DNA from: Palleniella muris
GTDB taxonomy: Bacteria > Bacteroidota > Bacteroidia > Bacteroidales > Bacteroidaceae
NCBI RefSeq assembly: GCF_004792655.1
Contig: NZ_SRZC01000006.1
Coordinates: 92,721 to 156,720, forward strand
Direction: 5' to 3'
DNA length: 64,000 nt
In this document: positions 22,163 to 30,945 of the stretch, piece by piece
Layout of the letters: every line of letters begins with the position of its first letter
Position numbering within the stretch: position 1 is the stretch's first letter
The notes under the pieces: generated by a model
Seen by the model: the letters and a program-made list of their open reading frames with translations, nothing else
Databases searched by the model: none
What the model was told of the DNA's origin: nothing
Position numbers and translations under genes: made by a program

Positions 22163-25100
22163 TTAGAATGAGACATTTACGCCAAACACATACTGCTTGG
22201 ACATTGGTGTGGAATCATCGTCACCGCCCTTCTCCGGGTCGTAGTTCTTCAAGTAGTCACACTTCGTGAACACAAACGGATTGTTTGCAGTGAAATAGAA
22301 GCGCACATTCTCCATGTGAACCTTCTTCACGAGATTCTTCGGAAGTGTGTATCCGAAAGAGATTGTCTTGATTTTGAAATAAGAACCGTCGAAGAAGTTC
22401 GCCCAATCCTGGTACTGTGGGTTGCCGTTGTTGGCATCCGGCATAGGATAGCGTGCAGACTGGTTCTCCTTTGTCCAATAGTCGCAGATGACCGGTGTGG
22501 CATTCAGACCGTCGCCACGGTACCAGCCTGTCAGTCCGTAGTGGATAGTCTGTCCCCAGCGCATTGTCATAAGGACAGAGAGGTCGAAATTCTTGTATGT
22601 GAACTGGTTCTGCATGCTTGCCGCCCACTTAGGGGTTGCCTGTCCGAGGACATAGTAGTCGTCAGTGTTGAGTTTGTAGTCAGCCTCGCCCTTCTCCGCG
22701 ATGTGCACCTGTCCCGGCTTCTGTCCGTACTTCGCAGCCTCGTCAGCCTCAGCTGTTCCCCAGATGCCGGCATACCTGTAGCCATAGTAAGTCTTGATTG
22801 CTTCACCCGGAATCAGGTAGTAGTCCCCGAACTGGAGCGGTCCGTCGGATGTTGTCTTCACGACTTCCTCCTTGTTTGTGGACCAGTTGAGGGTTGTTGT
22901 CCAAGTGAAGTCCTTCTTTATGATGTTACGGCTTGTGACGGCCACTTCCCAACCGGTGTTGCGTGTCTCTCCGACGTTTGCCCAGATAGAAAGACCGCCA
23001 CCGCCAAAACCGCCTACTCCCATTGGGAGGGTCTTCTTGTAAAGCACATCCTTTGTGGTTGTGCGATACCAGTCGACAACGAAGTTCAGCCTGTTCTTGA
23101 AGAGAGCAAGGTCAAGTCCCAAGTCCACCATGTAGGACTTCTCCCAACCGAGTTCCTTGTTTGCCATGATGTTGCTGTAGCCACTGGAGTTCTGCACATC
23201 ACCGCCGAAGCCGAACTTGTTGGCACGGATGTTCTGTATTGTGGCATACTCGGCTGCACCGGCATTGCCTGTCACACCGTAACTTGCACGGAGTTTCAGG
23301 TCGGATATTGCTTTGAGGTCGGACATGAATGCCTCATCGCTGATGCGCCATGCGACAGCAGCTGCGGGGAACACATCCCAACGCTTGTCCTCGGAGAGTA
23401 CGGAAGAACCGTCCCAACGTGCGGAAACGCTTGCAAGATAGCGTCCTTTGTAGGAATAGTTGGCACGTGCTACGTATGACATTTTCTGGCTGCCTACAAA
23501 AGAAGAGGATACTTTCGGCTGTCCCGTTCCTGCGCCAAGATTGTGGTAACCGAATGAGTCGGAATCAAAGCCGTAAGCCTCAGCAGACGATTCTTCCAAA
23601 CGGTTCTTCTGCCATTCTGCAACAGCAGTGACAGTGAAGTCATGGTCCTTCTTTATCCGGAAATTGTAAGAAAGGACATTCTCCCACTTATAATTATATG
23701 TGAACTTTGTCGGAATCTTTGCTGATACAGGGTCTTTTTCGAGATGTTCGTAAGACTGGCTTCCTGTATAGAGTCCTTGACGGCGGCTTGTGAAATGTCC
23801 TCCCAATGTTGACTTGAATGTAAGTCCTTTCATCGGAGTTAGTTCAACGTATGCCTGTGGAGTGACACTGAGCACCTTGATGTTGTTGACATACTGCCCT
23901 TCTGCCTCATCGGCGATAGGGTTAAGAGTGTTGCCGCCGTCGCCCAACGGGTCAAGATTCACAGTTCCGTCCTCATTGTATGGAATGCCGAGAGGGGCAG
24001 TGCCCATCATACGGTTCCATATACGGTTGGAACGCTTGTCATGGTCGGAGTACATGGCGTAGACGTTCAGTCCGTACTTTACAATTTTGTTGGCTGTGAA
24101 ATCAATCTTCGCACGTGCGGAGTAGCGGGTCTTTTCATCTCCTTGCAAGTTGCCCTCTACATTATAGTAGCCAAGGGAGAAATAAGAGCTCATACGGTCA
24201 TTTGCGTATGATGTGCTGAGATTGTAGCTCTGTGTGATACCGGCCTGCGTGCCGAGGTCAAACCAGTTGACCCAATTACCGTTATCAATAAGATTTTGAA
24301 AAGATGTCGGGAACAAATCGGCGTCACTTGTGTATGTTCCGGCATTCTGCTGTGCAAGACGACGGAAATTGACATAATCCTCCCCTTTGCGTGTCTCAGG
24401 ATAGGAAGGTATGGTGTTTAATCCGAGATAAGCGTCGAAATTGATGCTGTGCTTGCCCTTCTTTGGGCTCTTTGTAGTGATGATGATTACGCCGTTGGCA
24501 CCTGCCGAACCGTAGACAGCCGTCGAGGAAGCATCCTTGAGAACCTCAATAGACGCGATGTCATTAGGGTTCAGTTCTGAATAAGACCCCTGCATACCGT
24601 CGATGATGAAGAGCGGAGTGTTGTCGCCGTTGATAGAGCGCGTACCACGAAGCATGATGTTAAGCTCTGCATCAGCGTCACCGGAAGTGCGTGTGATGTC
24701 CAGACCTGCCACCTGCCCCTGAATAGCTTCGATAGGGTTGCTGACAGGAACACGTGCAATGTCCTCGCTCTTTACGGAAGAAACCGAGCCGGTAAGGTCA
24801 CGCTTCTTGATTGTGCCGTAGCCGATGACTATAACCTCGTCCATCACCTGCGAATCCGGAGACATCTTGACGGTCATTCCGGTCTTTGCGGTAACAGTCT
24901 GCGTGGTGTAGCCTACATACGACAATTCCAAAGTCGCTCCATTAGGCGCATTGACTGAGAACCCTCCGTTGACGTCTGTGATTGTCGCGGCTTGAGAGCC
25001 CTTCACCTTTATGGTGACACCAATCATAGGCTCCCCCTGTTCGTCAACAACAGTTCCCTTGATTGAATTCTGCTGAGTTTGCACCAAAATGTTAGCCCTG

Positions 25101-25198
25101 ACATCTGCAAATACTGAAGAAGGGTACACAGTTGTAACAAAACCAGCAAGCAACATAGCTTTCATAGCCCTGTTGACTAAAGTCTTGTTTTTTTGCAT
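22163..25198 (-). CDS. SusC/RagA-family TonB-linked outer-membrane transporter
   Basis: 1011-residue barrel that imports oligosaccharides with SusD and TonB energy. Order of domains: signal peptide (to about residue 32), CarboxypepD-like domain (about 46-120, I-K-G-T-V-V-D-E-Q-G-E-P-M-I-G-V), TonB-box-like D-E-V-I-V-I-G-Y-G-T, plug with the SusC signature L-F-I-I-D-G-M and I-A-S-I-E-V-L-K-D-A-S-S-T-A-V-Y-G-S, then the barrel to a C-terminal Phe. Its length and motifs are complete. It is followed by SusD and diverges from the membrane sensor-regulator gene at 25384, which probably controls it. The upstream leader is about 110 nt if the TAAATTTG at 25317-25310 is the -7 box. Confidence 0.97.
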   Translation of the reverse strand: MQKNKTLVNRAMKAMLLAGFVTTVYPSSVFADVRANILVQTQQNSIKGTVVDEQGEPMIGVTIKVKGSQAATITDVNGGFSVNAPNGATLELSYVGYTTQTVTAKTGMTVKMSPDSQVMDEVIVIGYGTIKKRDLTGSVSSVKSEDIARVPVSNPIEAIQGQVAGLDITRTSGDADAELNIMLRGTRSINGDNTPLFIIDGMQGSYSELNPNDIASIEVLKDASSTAVYGSAGANGVIIITTKSPKKGKHSINFDAYLGLNTIPSYPETRKGEDYVNFRRLAQQNAGTYTSDADLFPTSFQNLIDNGNWVNWFDLGTQAGITQSYNLSTSYANDRMSSYFSLGYYNVEGNLQGDEKTRYSARAKIDFTANKIVKYGLNVYAMYSDHDKRSNRIWNRMMGTAPLGIPYNEDGTVNLDPLGDGGNTLNPIADEAEGQYVNNIKVLSVTPQAYVELTPMKGLTFKSTLGGHFTSRRQGLYTGSQSYEHLEKDPVSAKIPTKFTYNYKWENVLSYNFRIKKDHDFTVTAVAEWQKNRLEESSAEAYGFDSDSFGYHNLGAGTGQPKVSSSFVGSQKMSYVARANYSYKGRYLASVSARWDGSSVLSEDKRWDVFPAAAVAWRISDEAFMSDLKAISDLKLRASYGVTGNAGAAEYATIQNIRANKFGFGGDVQNSSGYSNIMANKELGWEKSYMVDLGLDLALFKNRLNFVVDWYRTTTKDVLYKKTLPMGVGGFGGGGLSIWANVGETRNTGWEVAVTSRNIIKKDFTWTTTLNWSTNKEEVVKTTSDGPLQFGDYYLIPGEAIKTYYGYRYAGIWGTAEADEAAKYGQKPGQVHIAEKGEADYKLNTDDYYVLGQATPKWAASMQNQFTYKNFDLSVLMTMRWGQTIHYGLTGWYRGDGLNATPVICDYWTKENQSARYPMPDANNGNPQYQDWANFFDGSYFKIKTISFGYTLPKNLVKKVHMENVRFYFTANNPFVFTKCDYLKNYDPEKGGDDDSTPMSKQYVFGVNVSF

Positions 25199-25309
25199 AA
25201 ATTTTAAGTTAGTTGTTTGATAGTTTTATTAAGGAATAAGTAATGTTTATATAGTTATTGTGAAGACATTTCCCAACTTACTTAACACATGTCGGTTAGA
25301 GATTTTTTG

Positions 25310-25317
25310 CAAATTTA
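25310..25317 (-). promoter_or_regulatory. -7 box for susC-susD operon
   Basis: Reverse-strand TAAATTTG. No TTTG is found 19-20 bp upstream, which fits a promoter that depends on an activator such as the AraC-type regulator encoded opposite. Confidence 0.5.
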
Positions 25318-25371
25318 TTGTTAAAAGTGGACTTTTTAGGCTAAATATTCTGCAAAAAGGTGGATTTTTCT

Positions 25372-25379
25372 TAACTTTG
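25372..25379 (+). promoter_or_regulatory. -7 box for sensor-regulator gene
   Basis: TAACTTTG ends four bases before ATG 25384, so the transcript would begin at or next to the start codon (leaderless). The sequence before it, GGATTTTTCTTAACTTTG, closely matches the one before the permease gene at 36001. Confidence 0.6.
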
Positions 25380-25383
25380 CAGC

Positions 25384-27558
25384 ATGAAACGAACAATTAG
25401 CGTAATAATCCACCTGGCATTTGTTTTGCTATGCATAAATGCGCAGACCTTTTGGAACACACGGACGTTCACTCCCAAGGAAGGGTTGTTCCTGGAGATA
25501 ATCACGGAAGTGTTGCAAACCGATGACGGATATCTTTGGTTTGCAACATGGGATGGCATTATGCGCTATGACGGCTATGACTTTGTCACTTTCCGACAGG
25601 ACAATGCCAAAAACAGGATAACCACGGCAAGGTTGATTAAAAGCGGCATATTGATTCAGGACTATAACTCAAAGTACAAACTGTTTGACACCAACACTCT
25701 CTCTTTCCGTGCTGCCACTGCCGCAGAGATTAAAAGCACAACCATAAACCCACTGCAAGTAAAGAGGAGTGACCTTGACATCACTGTTCCTGAAGAGCAC
25801 AAGGTACGAGCTATATTCAAGGACAACCAGAAGAATCTGTGGATATTGATGGACAGGGGTATGGTTTATATGTCCCAACACAAACAGACATTCAAAGAAA
25901 GCCTTAACCGTAGGAAAGCGGAGACTCGGGCTTTGTTCATAGACAGTCGTGGGCGGTTCTGGAAGGGTGGCAAATCAACTGACACCCCGGACGGCGGTTT
26001 CTGTGAGCTTGACGGCAAGCCACTCAACGTAAAATGCAGACCTTACGCATTTGCGGAGGACGCACAAGGGAACATTCTTATAGCTTCTAAGAAGGACGGC
26101 ATCTTCATCGCCAACAGCAACGGAATAAAGCCTTATGACTATAATGTCCCCAGATGCTTCTGCTTCGAGACAGACAGGCGCGGGCATATTCTTGTGGGAA
26201 GCCATAAGAACGGAGTCTATGATTTAACAGCACGCAAACATATTTTCGGAAAAGAGAAGGTGCGCTTAATCAGAGTTTTAGGAGGTGACAGCCTGCTTGT
26301 CGCCACCACGGACGGTGTGATTCTTTCTACAGGAGGGAAGGAACGGAAGATACTTGACAACAGGGATGTATACACCGTTGACTGCATCAACGGCAAATAC
26401 TATTTCGGAGTATATGGTGAAGGGCTCCACCACATGAAGTCCCTTGATGAAAAAACTACACGCCTCTGCCCTTATGTCGGTGACAAAAGCATCAGCTACA
26501 TAAAATCATCTTTCGTTGACAGGAACAGCAACCTATGGCTTGTGACATCCAACTCCATCATAAGCTATAATGACAAGACATCAACCTTCGTCAATTATGG
26601 TGAGGCTCATTTCGGGAAGAACATCGACTTCACAGAGTGCAGACCTTTGATGCTCAATGACGGTAGTATCGTTGTCGGTACAATGACAGGAACGTTGACT
26701 TTCAACCCTGACAGCATAAGGAATGAAAGGGAAGACATGGTAACCATCGCTGTGTCAGGGATAAGGTATGGTGACGACACTGAAATACGTGCCGTGAGGG
26801 ACATTGACAGCATCACGCTGGACGCTTCCCAACGCAGGTGCAAGCTTAACCTCACGACTTTCAACTATGCATTTGCCAAAGAAATCAGTTTTGCATACAA
26901 GATGGACAATGAGAAAGAATGGCACTATCTGTTCCATGACCATGTCATACACCTTGACAATCTGTCCTCAGGCAACCATACTTTGCAGATTCGCGCTTCT
27001 GATGACCATGGGATATACTATGATAATGTGCGGACGATAACAATCAATGTGGAGCCATATTTCTACGAGTCAAGTGTTTTCTGGATAGCAATACTGTTGC
27101 TGGCACTGCTTGCCACCGCATACATCTACCACAGGGTCCAGGTCAATCTGCAGATACAACGTGAGAAGGACAATGCCGGAAAGGTTACTGTACAGTTCAA
27201 GAACCCGGAAACATGTGACAGTGACAAGGAGTTCATGGAGACATTGACAAACCTTCTTGAAGAGCGCATCTCCGATTCAGACTTGCGCATGGAAGACATT
27301 GCCCAGATGATGCACATGAGCTATTCCAATTTCTATCGCAAACTGAAATCACTAACAGGCTTGAGCGTCGTGGAGTTCCTGAAGCGCATGAGGATTCAGC
27401 ATGCAGCAAGAATGTTCGATGCAAGCAATACAAAAGTCAGTGAGGTTTCCTATGCTGTAGGCTTTGCAGACCCAAAATATTTCAGCAGGGTCTTCAAGAA
27501 TGTTATGGGAAAGACTGCCTCAGAATATATTGCTGAAAACAAAAAGCAAAAACACTGA
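25384..27558 (+). CDS. One-piece membrane regulator: propeller sensor, TM helix, AraC output
   Basis: 724 residues. After a signal peptide (ending near I-N-A-Q), about 540 residues form repeated two-component-propeller strands such as D-G-Y-L-W-F-A-T-W-D-G-I and L-W-L-V-T-S-N, then a Y_Y_Y-type domain (about 465-555, F-A-Y-K-M-D-N-E). One transmembrane helix (about 563-582) leads to an AraC-type helix-turn-helix (about 620-718, M-R-M... I-A-Q-M-M-H-M-S and G-F-A-D-P-K-Y-F-S-R-V-F-K). In contrast to the usual hybrid two-component systems of glycan loci, there is no histidine kinase and no receiver domain. The signal must pass directly through the membrane to a DNA-binding domain held at it. 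It diverges from the SusC/SusD operon, its most likely target. Confidence 0.92.
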   Translation: MKRTISVIIHLAFVLLCINAQTFWNTRTFTPKEGLFLEIITEVLQTDDGYLWFATWDGIMRYDGYDFVTFRQDNAKNRITTARLIKSGILIQDYNSKYKLFDTNTLSFRAATAAEIKSTTINPLQVKRSDLDITVPEEHKVRAIFKDNQKNLWILMDRGMVYMSQHKQTFKESLNRRKAETRALFIDSRGRFWKGGKSTDTPDGGFCELDGKPLNVKCRPYAFAEDAQGNILIASKKDGIFIANSNGIKPYDYNVPRCFCFETDRRGHILVGSHKNGVYDLTARKHIFGKEKVRLIRVLGGDSLLVATTDGVILSTGGKERKILDNRDVYTVDCINGKYYFGVYGEGLHHMKSLDEKTTRLCPYVGDKSISYIKSSFVDRNSNLWLVTSNSIISYNDKTSTFVNYGEAHFGKNIDFTECRPLMLNDGSIVVGTMTGTLTFNPDSIRNEREDMVTIAVSGIRYGDDTEIRAVRDIDSITLDASQRRCKLNLTTFNYAFAKEISFAYKMDNEKEWHYLFHDHVIHLDNLSSGNHTLQIRASDDHGIYYDNVRTITINVEPYFYESSVFWIAILLLALLATAYIYHRVQVNLQIQREKDNAGKVTVQFKNPETCDSDKEFMETLTNLLEERISDSDLRMEDIAQMMHMSYSNFYRKLKSLTGLSVVEFLKRMRIQHAARMFDASNTKVSEVSYAVGFADPKYFSRVFKNVMGKTASEYIAENKKQKH

Positions 27559-27568
27559 CATCTATAAT

Positions 27569-27600
27569 AAGGAGGGTGTGCCAAAATACCCTCCTTTCTC
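27569..27600 (+). terminator. Terminator of sensor-regulator gene
   Basis: AAGGAGGGT / ACCCTCCTT (27569-27577 / 27588-27596), followed by TCTC. The T-run is short, but position and stem fit. Confidence 0.65.
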
Positions 27601-27856
27601 TAAAAACCGCAATGTTATGGATTCCGTCAGAACCGGAATCCAAGGCCGATGCCTATATCTTTGCATCCACAAAACATTTATTTCATGGCATCAATAGCTA
27701 AGCCAAGGCATCAAAAAAACGTGGACTAATAGCTTCATCTACGTTCTTGAGGTATCGCCAAACACCATGCCACATATATGAGTAAAAGCCCACGCCATTG
27801 GGTATGAAAAAATTATATTCTGCAAGATTCCGGCATTTATCAAAACATACCAGGCT
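27601..27856. other. Intergenic, lone promoter-like box
   Basis: TATCTTTG at 27656-27663 is a forward -7 match without a -33 element. No supported gene or terminator follows it. Nothing else is recognised up to the small reverse ORF at 27857. Confidence 0.4.
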
Positions 27857-28039
27857 TTATTTTGGTGACTCTGTATTATATACTTTAGCATTCTCAGGCT
27901 TCTGTTTCGGAACTATCTCCGATGTGGAAGTCTTGTCGGAAGAAGAAACCGTGGCTGCGTCGGTTACAGCCTGCCAAGGGGTTGCAGTACGCTCATCTTT
28001 TGCCACATTATCTTTGCGGCGTGTCCAGAATGTTGCCAT
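27857..28039 (-). CDS. Small hypothetical protein, 60 residues
   Basis: Hydrophilic, Lys/Glu/Thr-rich peptide (M-A-T-F-W-T-R-R-K-D at the start, K-P-E-N-A-K near the end) with no membrane helix and no known motif. It is probably disordered. It lies 44 nt behind the stop of the YqaA-like gene on the same strand, as a last gene of that train would. A longer forward ORF overlaps it (27798-28160) but is Cys- and Val-rich and unlikely to be real. The reverse one is preferred for its charged composition and position. Coding status is uncertain. Confidence 0.4.
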   Translation of the reverse strand: MATFWTRRKDNVAKDERTATPWQAVTDAATVSSSDKTSTSEIVPKQKPENAKVYNTESPK

Positions 28040-28083
28040 AATTATATGTGTATATGATTATTACAAGATATGTTGCAAATGCC

Positions 28084-28536
28084 TCACAAGACAAAATGCG
28101 CTCCCCATACGAGGATGGCATAGCGCAGGAACTTGCCTATCGCTATTGCTATTGTTGTGATGAATATGTTGGCACGCATAAGACCGAGCATAATGGTAAT
28201 TGCACTGCCAATAATGGGCAGGAACGCGAAAAAGCCTATCCATGCACCATGTCCATGCATGAAGCGTTCAGCCTTGTCCAATGACTCTTTCTTCACATGC
28301 AGGTATTTCTCTATCCAGTCAATTCTGCCAAGATGTCCGACCCAATAGTTGAACATAGAGCCAAGGACATTGCCAGCAGTGCCCCACACCACCAAACCAA
28401 CAGGGTCAAGCCCAGCAGCCTGGAGACCAACCATTATGGCTTCGCTGCTCCATGGGAACACACTTCCGGCAATGAATGCCGCAATGAACATCCCTATGTA
28501 TCCGTAACCTTCCAGCAGGGTTATAATGTCAGCCAT
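28084..28536 (-). CDS. YqaA/DedA-like small membrane protein
   Basis: 150-residue integral membrane protein of the SNARE-associated/VTT family, whose members are linked to lipid carrier or membrane homeostasis. Features: F-I-A-G-S-V-F-P-W-S-S-E-A near residue 20 (the family's F-P-x-x-x-E region), V-W-G-T-A-G-N-V-L-G-S near 50 (the G-N-x-x-G segment), a basic stretch K-Y-L-H-V-K-K-E near 75, and hydrophobic helices at about 10-28, 45-65, 95-115 and 120-145. ATG 28536 is chosen; an upstream in-frame Met would lie deep within the neighbouring gene. The start overlaps the preceding gene's end by 16 nt, so the two are translationally coupled. Confidence 0.85.
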   Translation of the reverse strand: MADIITLLEGYGYIGMFIAAFIAGSVFPWSSEAIMVGLQAAGLDPVGLVVWGTAGNVLGSMFNYWVGHLGRIDWIEKYLHVKKESLDKAERFMHGHGAWIGFFAFLPIIGSAITIMLGLMRANIFITTIAIAIGKFLRYAILVWGAHFVL

Positions 28537-29510
28537 TCTTGCAAATAGGGTATGATGGTTAATGCCAAGACAAGCACAATAGAAACTATCACTGATATGT
28601 TTGTCAGGCGTGTTGAAGTGAAATTGATATAATGCGCTACCAGAGGAGCGGCGCACACGACAATGATTCCGAACAAGATGTCCGCGCCCGGCACATCATT
28701 CAGGGGAAGGATGTATAGTGCTGCCAAAGCGAAAGTGAACACCAAGGATATGAGTGTGAATATGCTGAAAAGCATCCTCACATGAATCTTGTCATCAGAA
28801 CTGTGGCGCAGGAAATGTATCATTCCAACCAAAGACATTACCACAACAAATGATTCTGCGTAAAGTTCCCACAATGTCATCGGCAAGGCTGCCGGCAATA
28901 ATGTATTCATATCACTGAATGCGAGCAATGTGCTGTCGTCCGGCACCAAAGCATCGCGATACGCAAAAATAAGGTCATACCGGTTTTCAATCACGACATA
29001 AGGCATGAGGCACCACAAAGGCGTAATCACCCCAAGAATCGATGCAAGCCAAGACCTGAAACTGAACGACATAAGGAAAAACGCATCTGCTATCCAAAAT
29101 ACCGGCAAGGCAAACACCAATGGAGGCCAAAGCATTGCAGCAAGTCCCATGAAAAGGTATGCCCAATATTTCATGCCATTACTGTCATGCTCCTGGTATG
29201 TCCTGAACGATAATGTCACCATGAACAGGAAACACATCTGTACTGCCATTACCTCAAGATTCCTCAACAGCCATGGGCACATGAGCATCAGCGCCATATA
29301 GGAACAACTTACCATACGGCTGTATCTTCTCATAAGGGCATTGCGGTTGTTCAACTCCATCATGAGGTATGTGTTGACGACAAATATCAGACACTGCCAC
29401 CACAACGTATTGTCTGCAAAGAGCATAAGCCCCCACAGACATGCACTGTAAAGAATCATAACAGGCAATGCCATACGGCTTGAACCCATATTGTTCTGGA
29501 ATCGTCGCAT
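28521..29510 (-). CDS. Polytopic membrane protein of unknown function
   Basis: 329 residues with roughly nine to ten hydrophobic helices spread over the whole length (for example L-P-V-M-I-L-Y-S-A-C-L-W-G-L-M-L-F near the start and I-S-V-I-V-S-I-V-L-V-L-A near the end). The family is not recognised. Such proteins near purD and YqaA in Bacteroidales are annotated only as hypothetical. The frame opens at 29573, but ATG 29510 (M-R-R-F-Q-N-N-M-G) gives a positive-inside N-terminus ahead of the first helix and is preferred. It lies 80 nt after purD and overlaps the YqaA-like gene by 16 nt. No charged or catalytic motif inside the helices is evident. Confidence 0.75.
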   Translation of the reverse strand: MRRFQNNMGSSRMALPVMILYSACLWGLMLFADNTLWWQCLIFVVNTYLMMELNNRNALMRRYSRMVSCSYMALMLMCPWLLRNLEVMAVQMCFLFMVTLSFRTYQEHDSNGMKYWAYLFMGLAAMLWPPLVFALPVFWIADAFFLMSFSFRSWLASILGVITPLWCLMPYVVIENRYDLIFAYRDALVPDDSTLLAFSDMNTLLPAALPMTLWELYAESFVVVMSLVGMIHFLRHSSDDKIHVRMLFSIFTLISLVFTFALAALYILPLNDVPGADILFGIIVVCAAPLVAHYINFTSTRLTNISVIVSIVLVLALTIIPYLQEWLTL

Positions 29511-29590
29511 CACTAAATATTGTAGCAATATGGCATGCCGACAAATGGTTTCCCCCTTGTCGGCATGCTTCAATAATTTTATAAAGAGAA

Positions 29591-30868
29591 TTATAGGTCT
29601 GCTCCTATGTCGGAACGGAAATATTTTCCTTCAAACTGAATCTTCTGTGCTTCCTTGAAAGACTTGGCAAGAGCCTCTTCCTTGTCTGCTCCATAAGAAG
29701 AGACAGCTATGACACGTCCGCCGGCAGTTACCACATTTCCATCCTTCATGGCTGTTCCTGAATGGAAGACAATTGATCCTTCAACATCCTCAATGCCTGT
29801 AATTGTGAAGCCTTTCTTGTACTCCTGGGGATAGCCTCCTGACACCATCATCACGCAGACAGCGGAACGTGGGTCGAACTCTATTGCCCTTGTGTCAAGG
29901 TTTCCTTCCGCAACACCTTCAAAAAGGTCTACGATGTCTGACTTCAGACGGAGCATAACACTCTCTGTCTCAGGGTCACCCATGCGGCAGTTGTACTCGA
30001 TCACCATCGGTTCTCCATTGACATTGATGAGTCCGAAGAAGATAAAGCCCTTGTAATCAATGCCCTCTGCAGCAAGACCGTTGACCGTTGGCTTGATGAT
30101 GCGCTCCTCAACCTTAGCCATCCATTCAGGAGTTGCGAAAGGAACAGGAGTCACGCTGCCCATGCCACCTGTGTTAAGACCAGTGTCATGCTCACCGATG
30201 CGCTTGTAATCCTTTGCTTCAGGCAGGATTTTGTATTTCTTTCCGTCTGTGAGGACAAAGACAGAGCACTCTATGCCTGACAGGAATTCCTCAATTACAA
30301 CACGTGAAGACGCATTGCCGAACATGCCTCCGAGCATCTCTTTCAACTCGCTCTTTGCCTCGTCCAGTGTGTCAAGGATAAGCACTCCCTTGCCGGCGCA
30401 CAGTCCGTCAGCCTTCAGCACATAAGGAGCAGAAAGCGTCTCAAGGAACTTGCAGCCTTCCTCCACCTGTGTGCCATCGAAAGTTTCATAGGCAGCAGTT
30501 GGTATGTTGTGGCGCTTCATGAACGCTTTTGCGAAATCCTTTGAGCCTTCAAGCACGGCACCGGCCTTTGAAGGTCCTATGACAGGAATATCCTTTGTGC
30601 GGGAATCGTTCTTCAAATCATCATAAACTCCCTTTACCAATGGGTCTTCGGGACCTACAACGACCATTTTCACGTCATTATCCACAACAAACTGCTTGAT
30701 AGCCTCAAAGTCATCGGCTTTCATATCCACGTTAACACCCTTGCCACCGACACCGTCAGTGCCGGCATTGCCCGGGGCGACAAACAGTTTGTCACACTTT
30801 GCGCTCTGCGCAATCTTCCAACCTATGGCATGCTCTCTGCCACCTGAACCTAATAAAAGTATATTCAT
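29591..30868 (-). CDS. purD: Phosphoribosylamine--glycine ligase
   Basis: Second step of purine synthesis: joins glycine to 5-phosphoribosylamine with ATP to give GAR. 425 residues, the standard length for the monofunctional bacterial enzyme. N-terminal [11 protein letters not shown] and V-A-P-G-N-A-G-T, then V-V-V-G-P-E-D-P-L near residue 70 and I-G-P-S-K-A-G-A, are signatures. The ATP-grasp part carries [12 protein letters not shown] near residue 150 and [11 protein letters not shown] near 290. It lies 77 nt after the DPP-like gene in a reverse-strand train. No other purine gene is in the window, so its placement is isolated. Confidence 0.97.
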   Translation of the reverse strand: MNILLLGSGGREHAIGWKIAQSAKCDKLFVAPGNAGTDGVGGKGVNVDMKADDFEAIKQFVVDNDVKMVVVGPEDPLVKGVYDDLKNDSRTKDIPVIGPSKAGAVLEGSKDFAKAFMKRHNIPTAAYETFDGTQVEEGCKFLETLSAPYVLKADGLCAGKGVLILDTLDEAKSELKEMLGGMFGNASSRVVIEEFLSGIECSVFVLTDGKKYKILPEAKDYKRIGEHDTGLNTGGMGSVTPVPFATPEWMAKVEERIIKPTVNGLAAEGIDYKGFIFFGLINVNGEPMVIEYNCRMGDPETESVMLRLKSDIVDLFEGVAEGNLDTRAIEFDPRSAVCVMMVSGGYPQEYKKGFTITGIEDVEGSIVFHSGTAMKDGNVVTAGGRVIAVSSYGADKEEALAKSFKEAQKIQFEGKYFRSDIGADL

Positions 30869-30945
30869 ATCGTTACAAGTTTCTTTTTTTCATACACGCA
30901 AGGTGCCTAATCCTTACAGTGGGAATCCCACCGGCAAGCAGCATC

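Noticed and set aside
27798..28160. 120-codon forward ORF overlapping the 60-codon reverse ORF
   Set aside because: Cys- and Val-rich composition, no promoter at the right distance, and it runs into the 3' end of the YqaA-like gene.
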